Of a DNA stretch of 64,000 bases, positions 9,439 to 18,246 are shown in pieces. The DNA is from Pseudomonas sp. Q2-TVG4-2. GTDB taxonomy: Bacteria; Pseudomonadota; Gammaproteobacteria; Pseudomonadales; Pseudomonadaceae. The notes beneath the pieces were generated by a model. That model searched no databases and was not told the DNA's origin. It was given only the letters and a program-made list of their open reading frames with translations. The DNA lies in the NCBI RefSeq assembly GCF_013620795.1, contig NZ_LGLW01000003.1:248001-312000 (forward strand). The letters are read 5' to 3'. Each line of letters starts with the position of its first letter. Positions within the stretch are counted from its first letter, which is position 1. Both the position numbers and the translations under genes were made by a program.

Positions 9439-10134
9439 CTAGCGCACCGAGCGCAGCGGTGTGGAATAGTGGGGCAGGACCCGAGTCAGCACTTCGGCGA
9501 TATAACCGAGAAACAGCGTACCCAGCGAACTCTTGTAATGCTGCGGGTCCTGGCTGCCGATCGCCAGGATGCCTTGCTGCTGGCTGAGCGCGACCACTGC
9601 GGCCGAGCCGATGCCGCTGCTTTCCTCTTCACCGAACAGGAACGCCAGCTCATGCGGGCGAAGTACACCACAGACGGTCTTGCCGGTACCGAGCAGACCG
9701 CCGATGGCCTGTTGCGCCTCGGCAGCGGCCACGCTACGGCCGACCGGCAATGGTGACTCGCTGAACAGGATCAGGCTGACGTAGGGCACCTGGAACTCGT
9801 GCCGCAGGCTTTCGTCCACCGCGCCGATGATTTCTTCCAGGCTGTTGGCATCGAGCAGGTCGAGGACCAGCCGACGGGTCTTGTCGAACAACCTGTCGTT
9901 GTCGCGGGCCACGTCCATCAGTTGCGACAGGCGATGGCGCATTTCGATGTTGCGCTCGCGCAGCAGCTTCACCTGGCGTTCGACCAGCGACACCGCGCCG
10001 CCGGGCAGATGCGGGATGCGCAGCTCTGGGATCAACTCATCGTGATCGACAAAGAATTCCGGATGGGCACGCAGGTAGGCCGCAACGCTTTCGGCATCCG
10101 GCAATTGCGGCTTGTCCTGGTTTTGCTCGGTCAT
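9439..10134 (-). CDS. DUF484 (GAF-like) family protein
   Basis: 231 residues. The N-terminal segment [26 protein letters not shown] is the hallmark of DUF484, followed by a coiled-coil stretch and a C-terminal GAF-like domain. The biochemical role is unknown; the gene is conserved between dapF and xerC in pseudomonads and enterics. The ATG at 10134 overlaps the dapF stop (ATGA), which decides the start. A small hairpin CACGCC/GGCGTG (9422-9436) follows the stop. Confidence 0.88.
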   Translation of the reverse strand: MTEQNQDKPQLPDAESVAAYLRAHPEFFVDHDELIPELRIPHLPGGAVSLVERQVKLLRERNIEMRHRLSQLMDVARDNDRLFDKTRRLVLDLLDANSLEEIIGAVDESLRHEFQVPYVSLILFSESPLPVGRSVAAAEAQQAIGGLLGTGKTVCGVLRPHELAFLFGEEESSGIGSAAVVALSQQQGILAIGSQDPQHYKSSLGTLFLGYIAEVLTRVLPHYSTPLRSVR

Positions 10135-10961
10135 AGGCGAACCTGTCCTTCGAAAACGCGAACGGCGGGGCCGGTCATCATAACCGGCTGTCCTGGGCCT
10201 GCCCATTCGATGGACAGACGGCCACCCGGCAGATCGATCTGCACCGGCGAATCCATCCAGCCCTGGCGAATCGCAGCAACCGCCGCGGCGCAGGCACCGG
10301 TGCCGCACGCCTGGGTTTCCCCTGCGCCGCGTTCCCAGACCCGCAGTTTCGCGTGTTGGCGGTCGACGACTTGCAAAAAACCGGCGTTGACCCGCTGCGG
10401 GAAGCGCGGATGATGCTCGATCTTCGGTCCTAGCTCGTGCACCAGTGCGCTCGTGACGTCATCCACGCGCAGCACGGCATGCGGATTGCCCATGGACAAC
10501 GCGGCGATCTCCAGCTGCTGTTGGTCGACGTCCAGTGCATAGGTGAGGCTCTCGCGGTCGGCCTGGAACGGTATGTCTGCTGGGACCAGCCGCGGCGGGC
10601 CCATGTCGACGCTGATCTGCCCATCTGGGCGGATGTCCAGCTCGATGATGCCGCCCCGGGTTTCGACGCGGATCTGCCGTTTCATGGTCAGGCGCTTGTC
10701 GAGCACAAAGCGCGCGAAGCAGCGCGCGCCGTTGCCGCATTGCTCCACTTCCGAGCCGTCGGAATTGAAGATGCGGTAGCGGAAGTCAACGTCGGGATCG
10801 TGCGGCGGCTCGACCAGCAAGAGCTGATCGAAGCCGACGCCCGTATGCCGATCACCCCATTGCTTGGCGTGTTTCGGCTGGATATGCGCGTGCTGGCTGA
10901 TCAGGTCGATGACCATGAAATCGTTGCCCAGGCCGTGCATCTTGGTAAAACGCAAAAGCAT
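10131..10961 (-). CDS. dapF: Diaminopimelate epimerase
   Basis: 276 residues. Converts LL- to meso-diaminopimelate for lysine and peptidoglycan. Both active-site cysteine motifs are present: [11 protein letters not shown] and [11 protein letters not shown]. The N-terminus [19 protein letters not shown] is typical. It is 10 bases downstream of lysA and overlaps the following DUF484 gene by 4 bases, so the pair encode consecutive lysine pathway steps in one transcript. Confidence 0.98.
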   Translation of the reverse strand: MLLRFTKMHGLGNDFMVIDLISQHAHIQPKHAKQWGDRHTGVGFDQLLLVEPPHDPDVDFRYRIFNSDGSEVEQCGNGARCFARFVLDKRLTMKRQIRVETRGGIIELDIRPDGQISVDMGPPRLVPADIPFQADRESLTYALDVDQQQLEIAALSMGNPHAVLRVDDVTSALVHELGPKIEHHPRFPQRVNAGFLQVVDRQHAKLRVWERGAGETQACGTGACAAAVAAIRQGWMDSPVQIDLPGGRLSIEWAGPGQPVMMTGPAVRVFEGQVRL

Positions 10962-10971
10962 CGTCGTGGCC

Positions 10972-12219
10972 TCAGGCAGGCAGCAGGCTTTCGCCGGCGT
11001 ATAGCTCCTGCACGCTTTCGCGGCGGCGCACTTCGTAGGCTTGGTCGCCGTCTACCAGCACCTCGGCTGCACGGCCGCGGGTGTTGTAGTTGGAGCTCAT
11101 GACGAAACCGTAGGCACCGGCCGAACGAACGGCCAGCAGATCGCCTTCGGCCAGGGTCAGCGAACGTTCCTTGGCGAGGAAATCGCCGGTTTCGCAGATC
11201 GGCCCGACGATGTCGTAGTGACGGGCTTCGCCTTCACGCGGCTGCACCGGTACCACATCCATCCAGGCTTGATACAGCGCCGGGCGGATCAGGTCGTTCA
11301 TTGCCGCATCGACGATGGCGAAGTCCTTGTGCTCGGTGTGCTTGAGGTATTCCACGCGGGTCAGCAACAGGCCGGCGTTGGCCACGATCGAGCGACCGGG
11401 CTCGAACACCAATGCCAGATCGCGCCCGTCGATGCGCTTGCGTACGGCCTGAATGTAATCGCCGGCCAGTGGCGGCTGCTCTTCGCGATAGCGCACGCCG
11501 AGCCCGCCACCCAGATCCAGGTGCCGAATGCGGATACCACGCACCGCCAGGCGATCAATCAGTGCCAACAGGCGGTCGAGCGCGTCGAGGAACGGCGGCA
11601 GGCTGGTGAGCTGGGAGCCGATATGGCAATCGACGCCGACCACGTCAAGGTTGCTCAGCTCGTGCGCTCGCAGGTAGACCGCTTCGGCATCGGCGATGGC
11701 GATGCCGAACTTGTTTTCCTTGAGACCCGTGGAAATGTACGGATGGGTGCCGGCATCGACGTCGGGATTGACCCGCAGCGACACCGGTGCCATCACGCCG
11801 AGCTCGGCGGCAACCTGCTGCAGGCGTTCGAGCTCCTCGGTGGATTCGACGTTAAAGCAGTGCACGCCGACTTCCAGGGCGCGGCGCATGTCGTCACGGG
11901 TCTTGCCGACGCCGGAGAATACGATGCGTTCCGGCAGGCCACCAGCGGCCAGCACGCGCTCCAGTTCGCCGCGCGAAACGATGTCGAAGCCGGCGCCAAG
12001 CCGCGCCAATACGTTCAGTACGCCCAGGTTCGAGTTCGCTTTGACGGCGAAGCAGACCAGATGCGGCATGCCCGTCAGGGCATCGGCATAGGCGCGGTAT
12101 TGAGCCTCGATATGGGCGCGCGAGTAGACGTAGGTAGGGGTGCCGAAGCGTTGCGCGAGAGCGGGCAGCGCCACACCCTCCGCGAAGAGTTGACCGTCGC
12201 GGTACGAGAAGGCCTCCAT
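10972..12219 (-). CDS. lysA: Diaminopimelate decarboxylase
   Basis: 415 residues. PLP-dependent decarboxylation of meso-diaminopimelate to lysine. The PLP lysine is in CFAVKANSN, the HIGSQ motif and the glycine-rich phosphate loop LDLGGGLGV are intact, and [11 protein letters not shown] supplies the partner-subunit active-site cysteine. A strong AGGAGG ribosome site lies 6 bases ahead of the ATG. The start codon follows lptM by 12 bases. A long reading frame exists on the opposite strand but looks like a codon-bias shadow. Confidence 0.98.
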   Translation of the reverse strand: MEAFSYRDGQLFAEGVALPALAQRFGTPTYVYSRAHIEAQYRAYADALTGMPHLVCFAVKANSNLGVLNVLARLGAGFDIVSRGELERVLAAGGLPERIVFSGVGKTRDDMRRALEVGVHCFNVESTEELERLQQVAAELGVMAPVSLRVNPDVDAGTHPYISTGLKENKFGIAIADAEAVYLRAHELSNLDVVGVDCHIGSQLTSLPPFLDALDRLLALIDRLAVRGIRIRHLDLGGGLGVRYREEQPPLAGDYIQAVRKRIDGRDLALVFEPGRSIVANAGLLLTRVEYLKHTEHKDFAIVDAAMNDLIRPALYQAWMDVVPVQPREGEARHYDIVGPICETGDFLAKERSLTLAEGDLLAVRSAGAYGFVMSSNYNTRGRAAEVLVDGDQAYEVRRRESVQELYAGESLLPA

Positions 12220-12231
12220 GGAATGCCTCCT

Positions 12232-12372
12232 TTACAGTTCGAAACGGTCTTTGGAACGTTCTTTGGCGGTTGCCTCGTCGTCCGGGAGATAAAGCGGGCC
12301 TTTCTGGCCGCAGCCGGTAAGTGCGGAAGCGAGAACCGCGAGTGCAATGAGTGGAAGCAATAGACGCTTCAT
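12232..12372 (-). CDS. lptM: Small lipoprotein LptM/LppL (YifL family)
   Basis: 46 residues, easily missed because of its size: [20 protein letters not shown], then a lipobox cysteine at residue 21 followed by [11 protein letters not shown]. The motif [10 protein letters not shown] is the family hallmark. In enterics LptM helps the LptD/E translocon mature; in Pseudomonas the gene is called lppL. It is the first gene of the lysA-dapF-DUF484-xerC-HAD operon and has TATACT as a likely -10 about 34 bases upstream of the ATG. Confidence 0.93.
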   Translation of the reverse strand: MKRLLLPLIALAVLASALTGCGQKGPLYLPDDEATAKERSKDRFEL

Positions 12373-12405
12373 TGGGGTGCAATCCTAGAAAAATCGATGG
12401 GCCGG

Positions 12406-12411
12406 AGTATA
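12406..12411 (-). promoter_or_regulatory. -10 element for the lptM-lysA operon
   Basis: On the minus strand GGGTATACTCC contains TATACT, a good -10. The -35 region at 17-18 bases (AGGCAA/TAGGCA) is weak. It lies 34 bases from the lptM start codon. Confidence 0.45.
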
Positions 12412-12574
12412 CCCAGCACCCGTCGGATTGCCTATTCGGCCGCGCTGGCTGGCACCGGCGCCGAGCGGCTGGTCGGACAGTCGCTCGCTAGACGCGGCGG
12501 TGGCCTGCTAAGCTCGCCGGCAACGTCGGTGGCCCTGGTGCCGCCGTACAACCCGTACCGAAGGAAATCGATTC

Positions 12575-12907
12575 ATGAGTCTGAGCGAAGCCCGGTTTCA
12601 CGATCTTGTCGACGCCGCGCAGGAAGAAATCGAAGATGTGTTCGATCACAGTGGTATGGATGTCGACCTGGAAAATTCTGGTGGCGTCCTTACGGTGCGT
12701 TTCGAAAACGGCACGCAGCTTATCTTCAGCCGCCAGCCGCCGCTGCGCCAATTATGGGTGGCGGCGCGCTCGGGCGGCTTCCACTTCGATTATGACGAAG
12801 CGTCCTCGTTGTGGATCTGCGACTCCAATGACGAGCGCCTTGGCGAGCTCTTGACCCGCGTCACGCAGGAACAGGGTGGCGAAGGGCTCGACTTCGAGGA
12901 GCTATGA
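12575..12907 (+). CDS. cyaY: Frataxin-like iron-binding protein CyaY
   Basis: 110 residues. Bacterial frataxin binds iron and IscS and tunes iron-sulfur cluster assembly. The acidic first helix SEARFHDLVDAAQEEIEDVFD and the beta-sheet motif LTVRFENGTQLIFSRQPPLRQLWVAA are characteristic, as is the tail FDYDEASSLW. The ribosome site GAAGGAA lies ahead of the ATG. It is divergent from the lptM operon. Confidence 0.96.
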   Translation: MSLSEARFHDLVDAAQEEIEDVFDHSGMDVDLENSGGVLTVRFENGTQLIFSRQPPLRQLWVAARSGGFHFDYDEASSLWICDSNDERLGELLTRVTQEQGGEGLDFEEL

Positions 12908-12945
12908 GACGAGACGTTACCTGACCTGGGTCGCTGCGAGCGACC

Positions 12946-12973
12946 TTGATCTGGCCCCCCTTGCTTATTTAAT
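12946..12973 (+). promoter_or_regulatory. Possible promoter between cyaY and rnk
   Basis: TTGATC and TTTAAT are separated by 16 bases. Transcription would start near 12980 and meet the terminator at 13002-13037 before the rnk start codon. A 7-bp hairpin GGTCGCT/AGCGACC precedes it (12929-12945). Evidence is positional and motif based only. Confidence 0.35.
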
Positions 12974-13001
12974 GGGCTGTGATAGGGTCGAGTTCAGGTT
13001 T

Positions 13002-13037
13002 AAAAACCCCGCCTTCGGGCGGGGTTTTGCTTTTTTT
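13002..13037 (+). terminator. Strong intrinsic terminator upstream of rnk
   Basis: AAAAACCCCGCC/GGCGGGGTTTT with a TTCG tetraloop is followed by GCTTTTTTT. It ends the cyaY transcript, but it also lies between the only visible promoter and the rnk start codon at 13073. Confidence 0.9.
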
Positions 13038-13072
13038 GCCAGTCTACTTTCTAAAGGAGCTCACCCGGAGCC

Positions 13073-13480
13073 ATGACCAGTGCACCGCCTATCATCATCA
13101 CCCAACCCGATCTGCAGCGGCTCGAGCGGCTGCTCGATGGCCTGGCTGACTACGGTCCGGCCGCCGAGGCGCTCGAGGAGGAGCTGTCCCGTGCCCAGGT
13201 GGTGGAGCGCAGCGAGCTGCCCGCTGGCGTGGTGTCTATGAATTCTCGTGTCCATTGCCGCGAAGAAGGCAGTGGCAAGGATTATCACCTGACGCTGGTC
13301 TACCCACAGGACGCTCGTCAGGAGGGCACTGTTTCGGTGTTGGCGCCGGTTGGCACTGCGCTGCTGGGCATGAGCGTCGGTCAGCATATCGACTGGCCGA
13401 CACCTGGCGGCAAGATCCTCAAACTCACCCTGCTGGCGGTCGAATATCAGCCGGAAGCGGCTGGTGACGTTAATTTGTAA
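13073..13480 (+). CDS. rnk: Rnk nucleoside diphosphate kinase regulator (GreA/GreB-like)
   Basis: 135 residues. Rnk resembles the C-terminal domain of GreA/GreB and binds RNA polymerase; in Pseudomonas it was linked to control of Ndk and alginate. The C-terminal FKBP-like domain contains VYPQDARQEGTVSVLAPVGTALLG and GQHIDWPTPGG. The N-terminus is a short coiled coil. The ATG follows GGAG. The gene converges on cyaA with 29 bases between stop codons. Confidence 0.93.
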   Translation: MTSAPPIIITQPDLQRLERLLDGLADYGPAAEALEEELSRAQVVERSELPAGVVSMNSRVHCREEGSGKDYHLTLVYPQDARQEGTVSVLAPVGTALLGMSVGQHIDWPTPGGKILKLTLLAVEYQPEAAGDVNL

Positions 13481-13509
13481 TGCGCGTTGGCGGCATCGCG
13501 CGGTCCTGG

Positions 13510-16341
13510 TCAGACCGACCGTAGCGCCTGATTGAGTGCAGTTTCGAGATGCGCCTTGTAGCGCAGGTGCTGCACGGTCTGGGTTTGCCCCCTGGCGTGC
13601 AGGCCGGACAGATCCAAGTCGGTGATGTAGCAGGGGTAGCGCTCGCCGCCACTGCGCTGGGCGAGAATGTAACGGGCCACGGCGGCGAACAATTCGGCGC
13701 CGTATTCCAGGCTAGAGAATTCCTGGTGGTTGCAATACAGCGTGACCTGCGAACGGCCTTTTTCGCTGGGCTCAATGATTGCCTGAATATCGTAAAACGG
13801 ATCGCTGGCTTCCTCGCGTGGCGCCGCCCTTCGCTCGATAGACAAAGGGCGATCCGGTGCGGATTGTTGGAGCCGGTAGAACAGGATTTCCATCGCCGCG
13901 AGTCGGTGCTCCTCGAACGGCAGCTGGGTGGTACGACGGTAGCTCACCGACTGCAGGAAGCGCAGCAGCGGGGTCAACAGGCTCTGTTCGTCGCGATAAA
14001 CCAGCTGCTGACGCCACAGCGCGTTGAACTCGTCCAGCACCGTCAGCTCCGCGAGCGCCCCCTGCACGCGATAGAACACCTGCAGGCATTGCGTTCTGGC
14101 CTGAGCCAGAATCAGCGAGAGGTCCTCGCCTTCCAGCGCATGACGATCCACGCGCACCGGTCGGTCCCGCTGGTGTGCCTCGCCCAAATATTGAACCAGC
14201 GCCTGCAGGTCGCCGAGCTTCGTGTGGCGGACGCTGCCTGGGGTCAGGTCGAACATATGGAACTGCTGACGAACCTGCAGCAGGTAGCGCCCATCACTCG
14301 CTTCGTCGAGGCAGCTCTGGGCGTCGCTGAAGAGCGTTTCCACCCGCCGCGCGATGGCCAGCCCGGAATGGCGGCAGAAGCAGCGCACCTGCAAACCGGG
14401 GCGTGTGCCGTTCGCGGGCAGCGCGTCGAGGTAATCGCGCAGGCACTCGGGCAGCGCTGAGGCGCCTTCGTAGCGGCTGGCGATCAACTCGTTCCAGCTG
14501 TTCAGAGTGAGCTGGTCAACCGTTAAAACCAGATTTTCCCGCGCCGCCCCATAGCCGAACGGATCGTTGCGCTCGTCGAGCGAGAGTGGGTACTCGGGGC
14601 TGAACGGGTCGAGCCCGATATTGATCAGCAGCAGCACCTGGGTCGGTATGGCCGCGGTCAACAGAGCAGGCTCTGCCACGGCAGTGAGCGGCATCGGAAA
14701 CGCCTGGCGCAGGTCGGTCAATAGTGAGAACAGCTCGGCCTCGGTCAGGCCGCTATCGCCCGGGTGCAGCGCGATGTGGGTGGCGGTGTCGGCGATGCCG
14801 TTGCGATGGCACCAACCGAGCAGTGGTATCAGGTCGCGGGAGCGCTTCAACGGCGAGAAGTTTGCGACTTCCCGGGCGCTCATATTGCCCTCATAGAGCG
14901 CCCAGTAGATGTCGCCGACCGCATCGTAGCCCTGCACCAGCGTCAGGCTGTGTTCGGCCATGTCGGGAGAAATACCGAGGTTGATCGCCTCGATTTTGCC
15001 CGCCTTGCGCTCGATGGCAGCATGCAGGCGCCGGCCGAGCACGCCGAAATCGCGGCCATTGATGCTGCTGGTGATCTGTAGGCGTCGGGCGAACTCGCTG
15101 AGGAAGCGGTAACCATAGGTCAGTTCGTTGACCAGCGCCCGTCGCTCCTGATCGACCTGTCGAGCTTTCCACTGGCTGCGGCGGTCGAGCAGGGCGAACT
15201 GACGCTCGTCCCAGGCCCAGTCGCGGATGAGGCGTTCGAGCAGGCGCCGCTTCCAGCTTTTGTTGCGACTCACTGGTGGCTGGCTCAACGGTTTGTTGAT
15301 TTTCAGATACAGGCAGCGTCGCAGCAGGGCCAGGCGCTCAAGATCGCCGCGGCCGGCGAGATACTGTTCAATACGGCGGTACGCGACGAGATAGGGGTCT
15401 AGGTCGTCTAGATCCAGGTGGTTGGCGTAAACCGCCTGCTTGAAATCGAGGCTCAGGCACCGCACCTGTGGATGCTCGCTGGCATACACCTCAACCAGCA
15501 GCAGCTTGAACAGCGACTTATAGGGTGATTCGATGGCTTTGTAGAGCTGCCACAGGCCCGCGCCCAAATACTCTCCCGGTGGAATGTTGCCGAGACTGCC
15601 GAGATCCAGCACCTCATCGCTGCGCACGAAGCGTTTGTCGAGCAGCGTGCGGGCGTAGTCGTGGTAACGATGTTCTTCGTAATCCGGCACCAGCCACCAG
15701 AGCGGGATGCGGCCGCCAAGCCAGATGGCGGTGCGGTAAAACTCGTCGAGCAGCAGGTAATGCTGGGTGGTGCCGCAGTCATCGGAGGTCAGTTTCGCCT
15801 CGCGTTCGCCCAGGGTGAAGCGCACCGGGTCGACCAGAAAGAAATGCGCCTCGCTGCCCTGGGTGGCGGCCCAGGCCTGCAGCTGATCACATTTTCGCTG
15901 CAACTCGTCGAGCTGCTGTTCAGACAAGTCAGGGTCGTGGCAGACCCAGACATCCAGATCGCTCTGCTCGTCCTGCGCGACGGTGCCAAGGCTACCCATC
16001 AGAAACAGGCCGAGGATCGGCTGTGGCGGCTTGCCGCGCAGCGGCTTGTAGGAAAACGAACGGCTCAGGCGCTGGGCCTCCGCCAGGGTTTCGGCGTCCG
16101 GCTCGAAGCCGGACAGCCCGGCTGGCGCAGTGCCCGAGACGTATCCCGGGAGGATCGGATGATTGACATGAAACAGCAGCGGCAACAGCTTGAGTACTGC
16201 TTGCTGGCGTGGCGACATAGCCAGTCGGGTGCGCTCCAGGCGACCGGAATTCACCGACAAAAAGCGCTCGCGGAGCGCGCCGAGTACCTTGCGGTCGATA
16301 CCCTCTTCGAGTACGGGGCGGATTTCCTGGTGGCGAGTCAT
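13510..16341 (-). CDS. cyaA: Class I adenylate cyclase
   Basis: 943 residues, full length for the gammaproteobacterial class I enzyme that makes cAMP for CRP/Vfr. The catalytic nucleotidyl-transferase-like signature GSLGTVAQDEQSDLDVWVCHD lies near residue 115-135, in the N-terminal half, and the C-terminal regulatory half follows, ending YKAHLETALNQALRS. The ATG at 16341 has no clear Shine-Dalgarno and a 9-bp hairpin lies 28 bases upstream, which suggests weak translation. It reads toward rnk. Confidence 0.97.
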   Translation of the reverse strand: MTRHQEIRPVLEEGIDRKVLGALRERFLSVNSGRLERTRLAMSPRQQAVLKLLPLLFHVNHPILPGYVSGTAPAGLSGFEPDAETLAEAQRLSRSFSYKPLRGKPPQPILGLFLMGSLGTVAQDEQSDLDVWVCHDPDLSEQQLDELQRKCDQLQAWAATQGSEAHFFLVDPVRFTLGEREAKLTSDDCGTTQHYLLLDEFYRTAIWLGGRIPLWWLVPDYEEHRYHDYARTLLDKRFVRSDEVLDLGSLGNIPPGEYLGAGLWQLYKAIESPYKSLFKLLLVEVYASEHPQVRCLSLDFKQAVYANHLDLDDLDPYLVAYRRIEQYLAGRGDLERLALLRRCLYLKINKPLSQPPVSRNKSWKRRLLERLIRDWAWDERQFALLDRRSQWKARQVDQERRALVNELTYGYRFLSEFARRLQITSSINGRDFGVLGRRLHAAIERKAGKIEAINLGISPDMAEHSLTLVQGYDAVGDIYWALYEGNMSAREVANFSPLKRSRDLIPLLGWCHRNGIADTATHIALHPGDSGLTEAELFSLLTDLRQAFPMPLTAVAEPALLTAAIPTQVLLLINIGLDPFSPEYPLSLDERNDPFGYGAARENLVLTVDQLTLNSWNELIASRYEGASALPECLRDYLDALPANGTRPGLQVRCFCRHSGLAIARRVETLFSDAQSCLDEASDGRYLLQVRQQFHMFDLTPGSVRHTKLGDLQALVQYLGEAHQRDRPVRVDRHALEGEDLSLILAQARTQCLQVFYRVQGALAELTVLDEFNALWRQQLVYRDEQSLLTPLLRFLQSVSYRRTTQLPFEEHRLAAMEILFYRLQQSAPDRPLSIERRAAPREEASDPFYDIQAIIEPSEKGRSQVTLYCNHQEFSSLEYGAELFAAVARYILAQRSGGERYPCYITDLDLSGLHARGQTQTVQHLRYKAHLETALNQALRSV

Positions 16342-16369
16342 TCAGACAGTTCGTGAAAAACGGATGGGA

Positions 16370-16399
16370 TTCCGCCCTGATGGAGCAGTAAGGGCGGAA
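16370..16399 (-). promoter_or_regulatory. Hairpin in the cyaA leader
   Basis: A perfect 9-bp inverted repeat TTCCGCCCT/AGGGCGGAA with a 12-base loop lies 28 bases before the cyaA start codon. It may end the upstream small-gene transcript or act in the cyaA leader; the role is inferred. Confidence 0.4.
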
Positions 16400-16524
16400 A
16401 AGTAACATGTGCGAAGGCTGGAAGGAAAAGCCGCAACGGCCGCTGTGGCCGACTGGCAGCTGGGTTGCGTTGTGGCGAACGCTCCAGGCGCGGTACTCGT
16501 ACTGCGGCGTCACCGACTGAGTCG

Positions 16525-16770
16525 TCAGGCTGGGACAGTTTCCGAAAGAATGGTCAACAGGACTTGCGCATGCTCGGCGGCATCGCGACCGAGGCTGGTC
16601 AGGTAACCGCCGTCTGGCTGGGTTGTCAGCCCCTTGGCATGCAGACGCTGGGCAGCGGCGATGGCTGTGTGACCGGCATCATGATGGACCTTGAGACCTT
16701 CGAGTGTGTTGTCCAGGTTGAACAGGCGAAGAATTTCCAGCTCGGCTACCAGTTCGGGGGTGTATGACAT
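16525..16770 (-). CDS. Small conserved protein, TIGR02647-like
   Basis: 81 residues: MSYTPELVAELEILRLFNL, then DNTLEGLKVHHDAG and a C-terminal helix RDAAEHAQVLLTILS. It looks like the gammaproteobacterial TIGR02647 family of unknown function. The pattern of a short helical protein with GLTTQPDGGYLTSLG would fit a winged-helix fold, but I cannot demonstrate that. The ATG follows GAGG by 7 bases. It lies between cyaA and another small minus-strand gene. Confidence 0.75.
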   Translation of the reverse strand: MSYTPELVAELEILRLFNLDNTLEGLKVHHDAGHTAIAAAQRLHAKGLTTQPDGGYLTSLGRDAAEHAQVLLTILSETVPA

Positions 16771-16868
16771 GTCTGATCCTCGGGTGGTGGGTCTGGGCCC
16801 TGTTTGCGAAGTGTAGATGCTCTGCGCGTGCCTGCCGCGTCGGCGGGTCAGGCAGACGTGCGTTCGGG

Positions 16869-17138
16869 TTATTCGGGCAGATCGGGCAGGTCGCGCAGCT
16901 GCGTTTCGTACCCTTCGGTATCGAATGGACGGTCTTGCTCGAGCATCTGCCGAATCTCGTGGGCCAGCACCAAAGCCATCATCTTGAGTATCTCGTCGCG
17001 CTCGTAGCCGACCAGCGTCAGCTTGTTCAGCGTAGCCTGCGTGGCGGCGGGCTCGCCAGCTTCAAGCTGGTTCTCGATCGCCTGGATCAGGGTTTCTTCG
17101 GCGAAAGTTTCATCGTCGTCGGAAGTAGCATCGGTCAT
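16869..17138 (-). CDS. Small acidic protein of unknown function
   Basis: 89 residues. The N-terminus is acidic (MTDATSDDDETFAEETLIQAIENQLEAG) and the rest is helical, with KLTLVGYERDEILKMMALVLAHEIRQML. I do not recognise a family with a known function; a similar small gene sits beside corA in Pseudomonas. The ATG at 17138 is chosen because GAGAG lies upstream and the longer frame (to 17408) would overlap the divergent corA. It probably shares a transcript with the TIGR02647-like gene 98 bases downstream. Confidence 0.7.
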   Translation of the reverse strand: MTDATSDDDETFAEETLIQAIENQLEAGEPAATQATLNKLTLVGYERDEILKMMALVLAHEIRQMLEQDRPFDTEGYETQLRDLPDLPE

Positions 17139-17280
17139 GTCGCAACTCTCGTCAGGGAAGATCTCGATAGCGTGTTTCGCTGAGTAGCGGCAAGCTGGCA
17201 TCGGCGGTGGGGCTGCCTGAACGCTTCGCTTGGTGCGGTTTCTACTCCTACTATGGACTATCGAGAGCCCGACTACCGCA

Positions 17281-18246
17281 ATGATCACTCTGTACTGCCT
17301 AGAAAATGGCGCGCTGGTACGGCGCGTTACGGATAACCTGCAAACGTTGCCCGACAACGTCCTGTGGGTCGACCTGCTTTCGCCAGACCAGCAGGAGGAG
17401 CGCTTCATCGAATCGGCGTTGGGGCTGGATATTCCGACCCGCGAGGAACTGGCGGAAATCGAGGACTCATCGCGTTTTTATGATGAGGACGGTGCCATCT
17501 TCATGACCACGACGGTCGTGATGGGGATCGCCGAACGGCGTCCGGAAAATGCCGAAGTGACCTTCGTCCTCACCAAGCGCAGCCTGGTGACGGTCCGTTA
17601 TAGTGAGCTCAGTGCGTTTCGCCAGTTCGAAGTCACGCTTTCGCGACAGCCCTCTAGCTATGCGACCAATCATCAGATCTTTCTCGCACTGGCCGACGCC
17701 GTGGTCGATCGCATTGCCGATGTGCTGGAAAGCGTTCAGATCGAGTTGCAGACGTTGTCACGGCGCATCTTCGACGAGCGAAAGGAGCAGCGCAGGGATC
17801 TGCAGCAGATCATTCAGCAGCTAGGGCAACATCGCTCGCTGCTGTCACAGCTGGGTGAAAGCCTGTTCAGCTCGAGTCGGCTGATTGCCTTTTATCGCCT
17901 ACGCGCTGGCGAGCGCGGGCAGGGTGTTGCCAAGGGGCTGTTGAAGGCGCTCGAGCGGGACGTACGCTCGCTGGGCGAACACCAGGCGCGCCTGCTCGGT
18001 GACATTGCATTTCTGCTCGATGCCACCCTGGGCCTGATCAGCATCGAGCAGAACAGCATCATCAAGGTGTTCTCCATTGCCGCCGTGCTGTTCCTGCCAC
18101 CGACTCTGGTTGGGACGGTCTATGGGATGAACTTCGAGCGCATGCCCGAGCTCGGTTGGCCGTTCGGCTACCCGATGGCCCTGGGAATGATGGTCATATC
18201 GGCGATCATTCCCTACGCCTGGTTCAAGTTCCGTGACTGGCTCTGA
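17281..18246 (+). CDS. corA: CorA-family magnesium/cobalt transporter
   Basis: 321 residues. A long cytoplasmic N-terminal domain is followed by two transmembrane helices and the signature YGMNFERMPELGWPFGYP; the GMN loop forms the selectivity filter. The pentameric channel imports Mg2+ (and Co2+). The ATG at 17281 matches family length; the frame can extend to 17230 but only through a leader-like hydrophobic stretch. Its stop codon abuts the end of the next gene, which is transcribed in the opposite direction. Confidence 0.94.
   Translation: MITLYCLENGALVRRVTDNLQTLPDNVLWVDLLSPDQQEERFIESALGLDIPTREELAEIEDSSRFYDEDGAIFMTTTVVMGIAERRPENAEVTFVLTKRSLVTVRYSELSAFRQFEVTLSRQPSSYATNHQIFLALADAVVDRIADVLESVQIELQTLSRRIFDERKEQRRDLQQIIQQLGQHRSLLSQLGESLFSSSRLIAFYRLRAGERGQGVAKGLLKALERDVRSLGEHQARLLGDIAFLLDATLGLISIEQNSIIKVFSIAAVLFLPPTLVGTVYGMNFERMPELGWPFGYPMALGMMVISAIIPYAWFKFRDWL

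Noticed and set aside
11041-12363. Antisense frame of 440 codons across lysA and lptM.
   Set aside because: High-GC shadow; the true genes on the other strand show conserved motifs and good ribosome sites.
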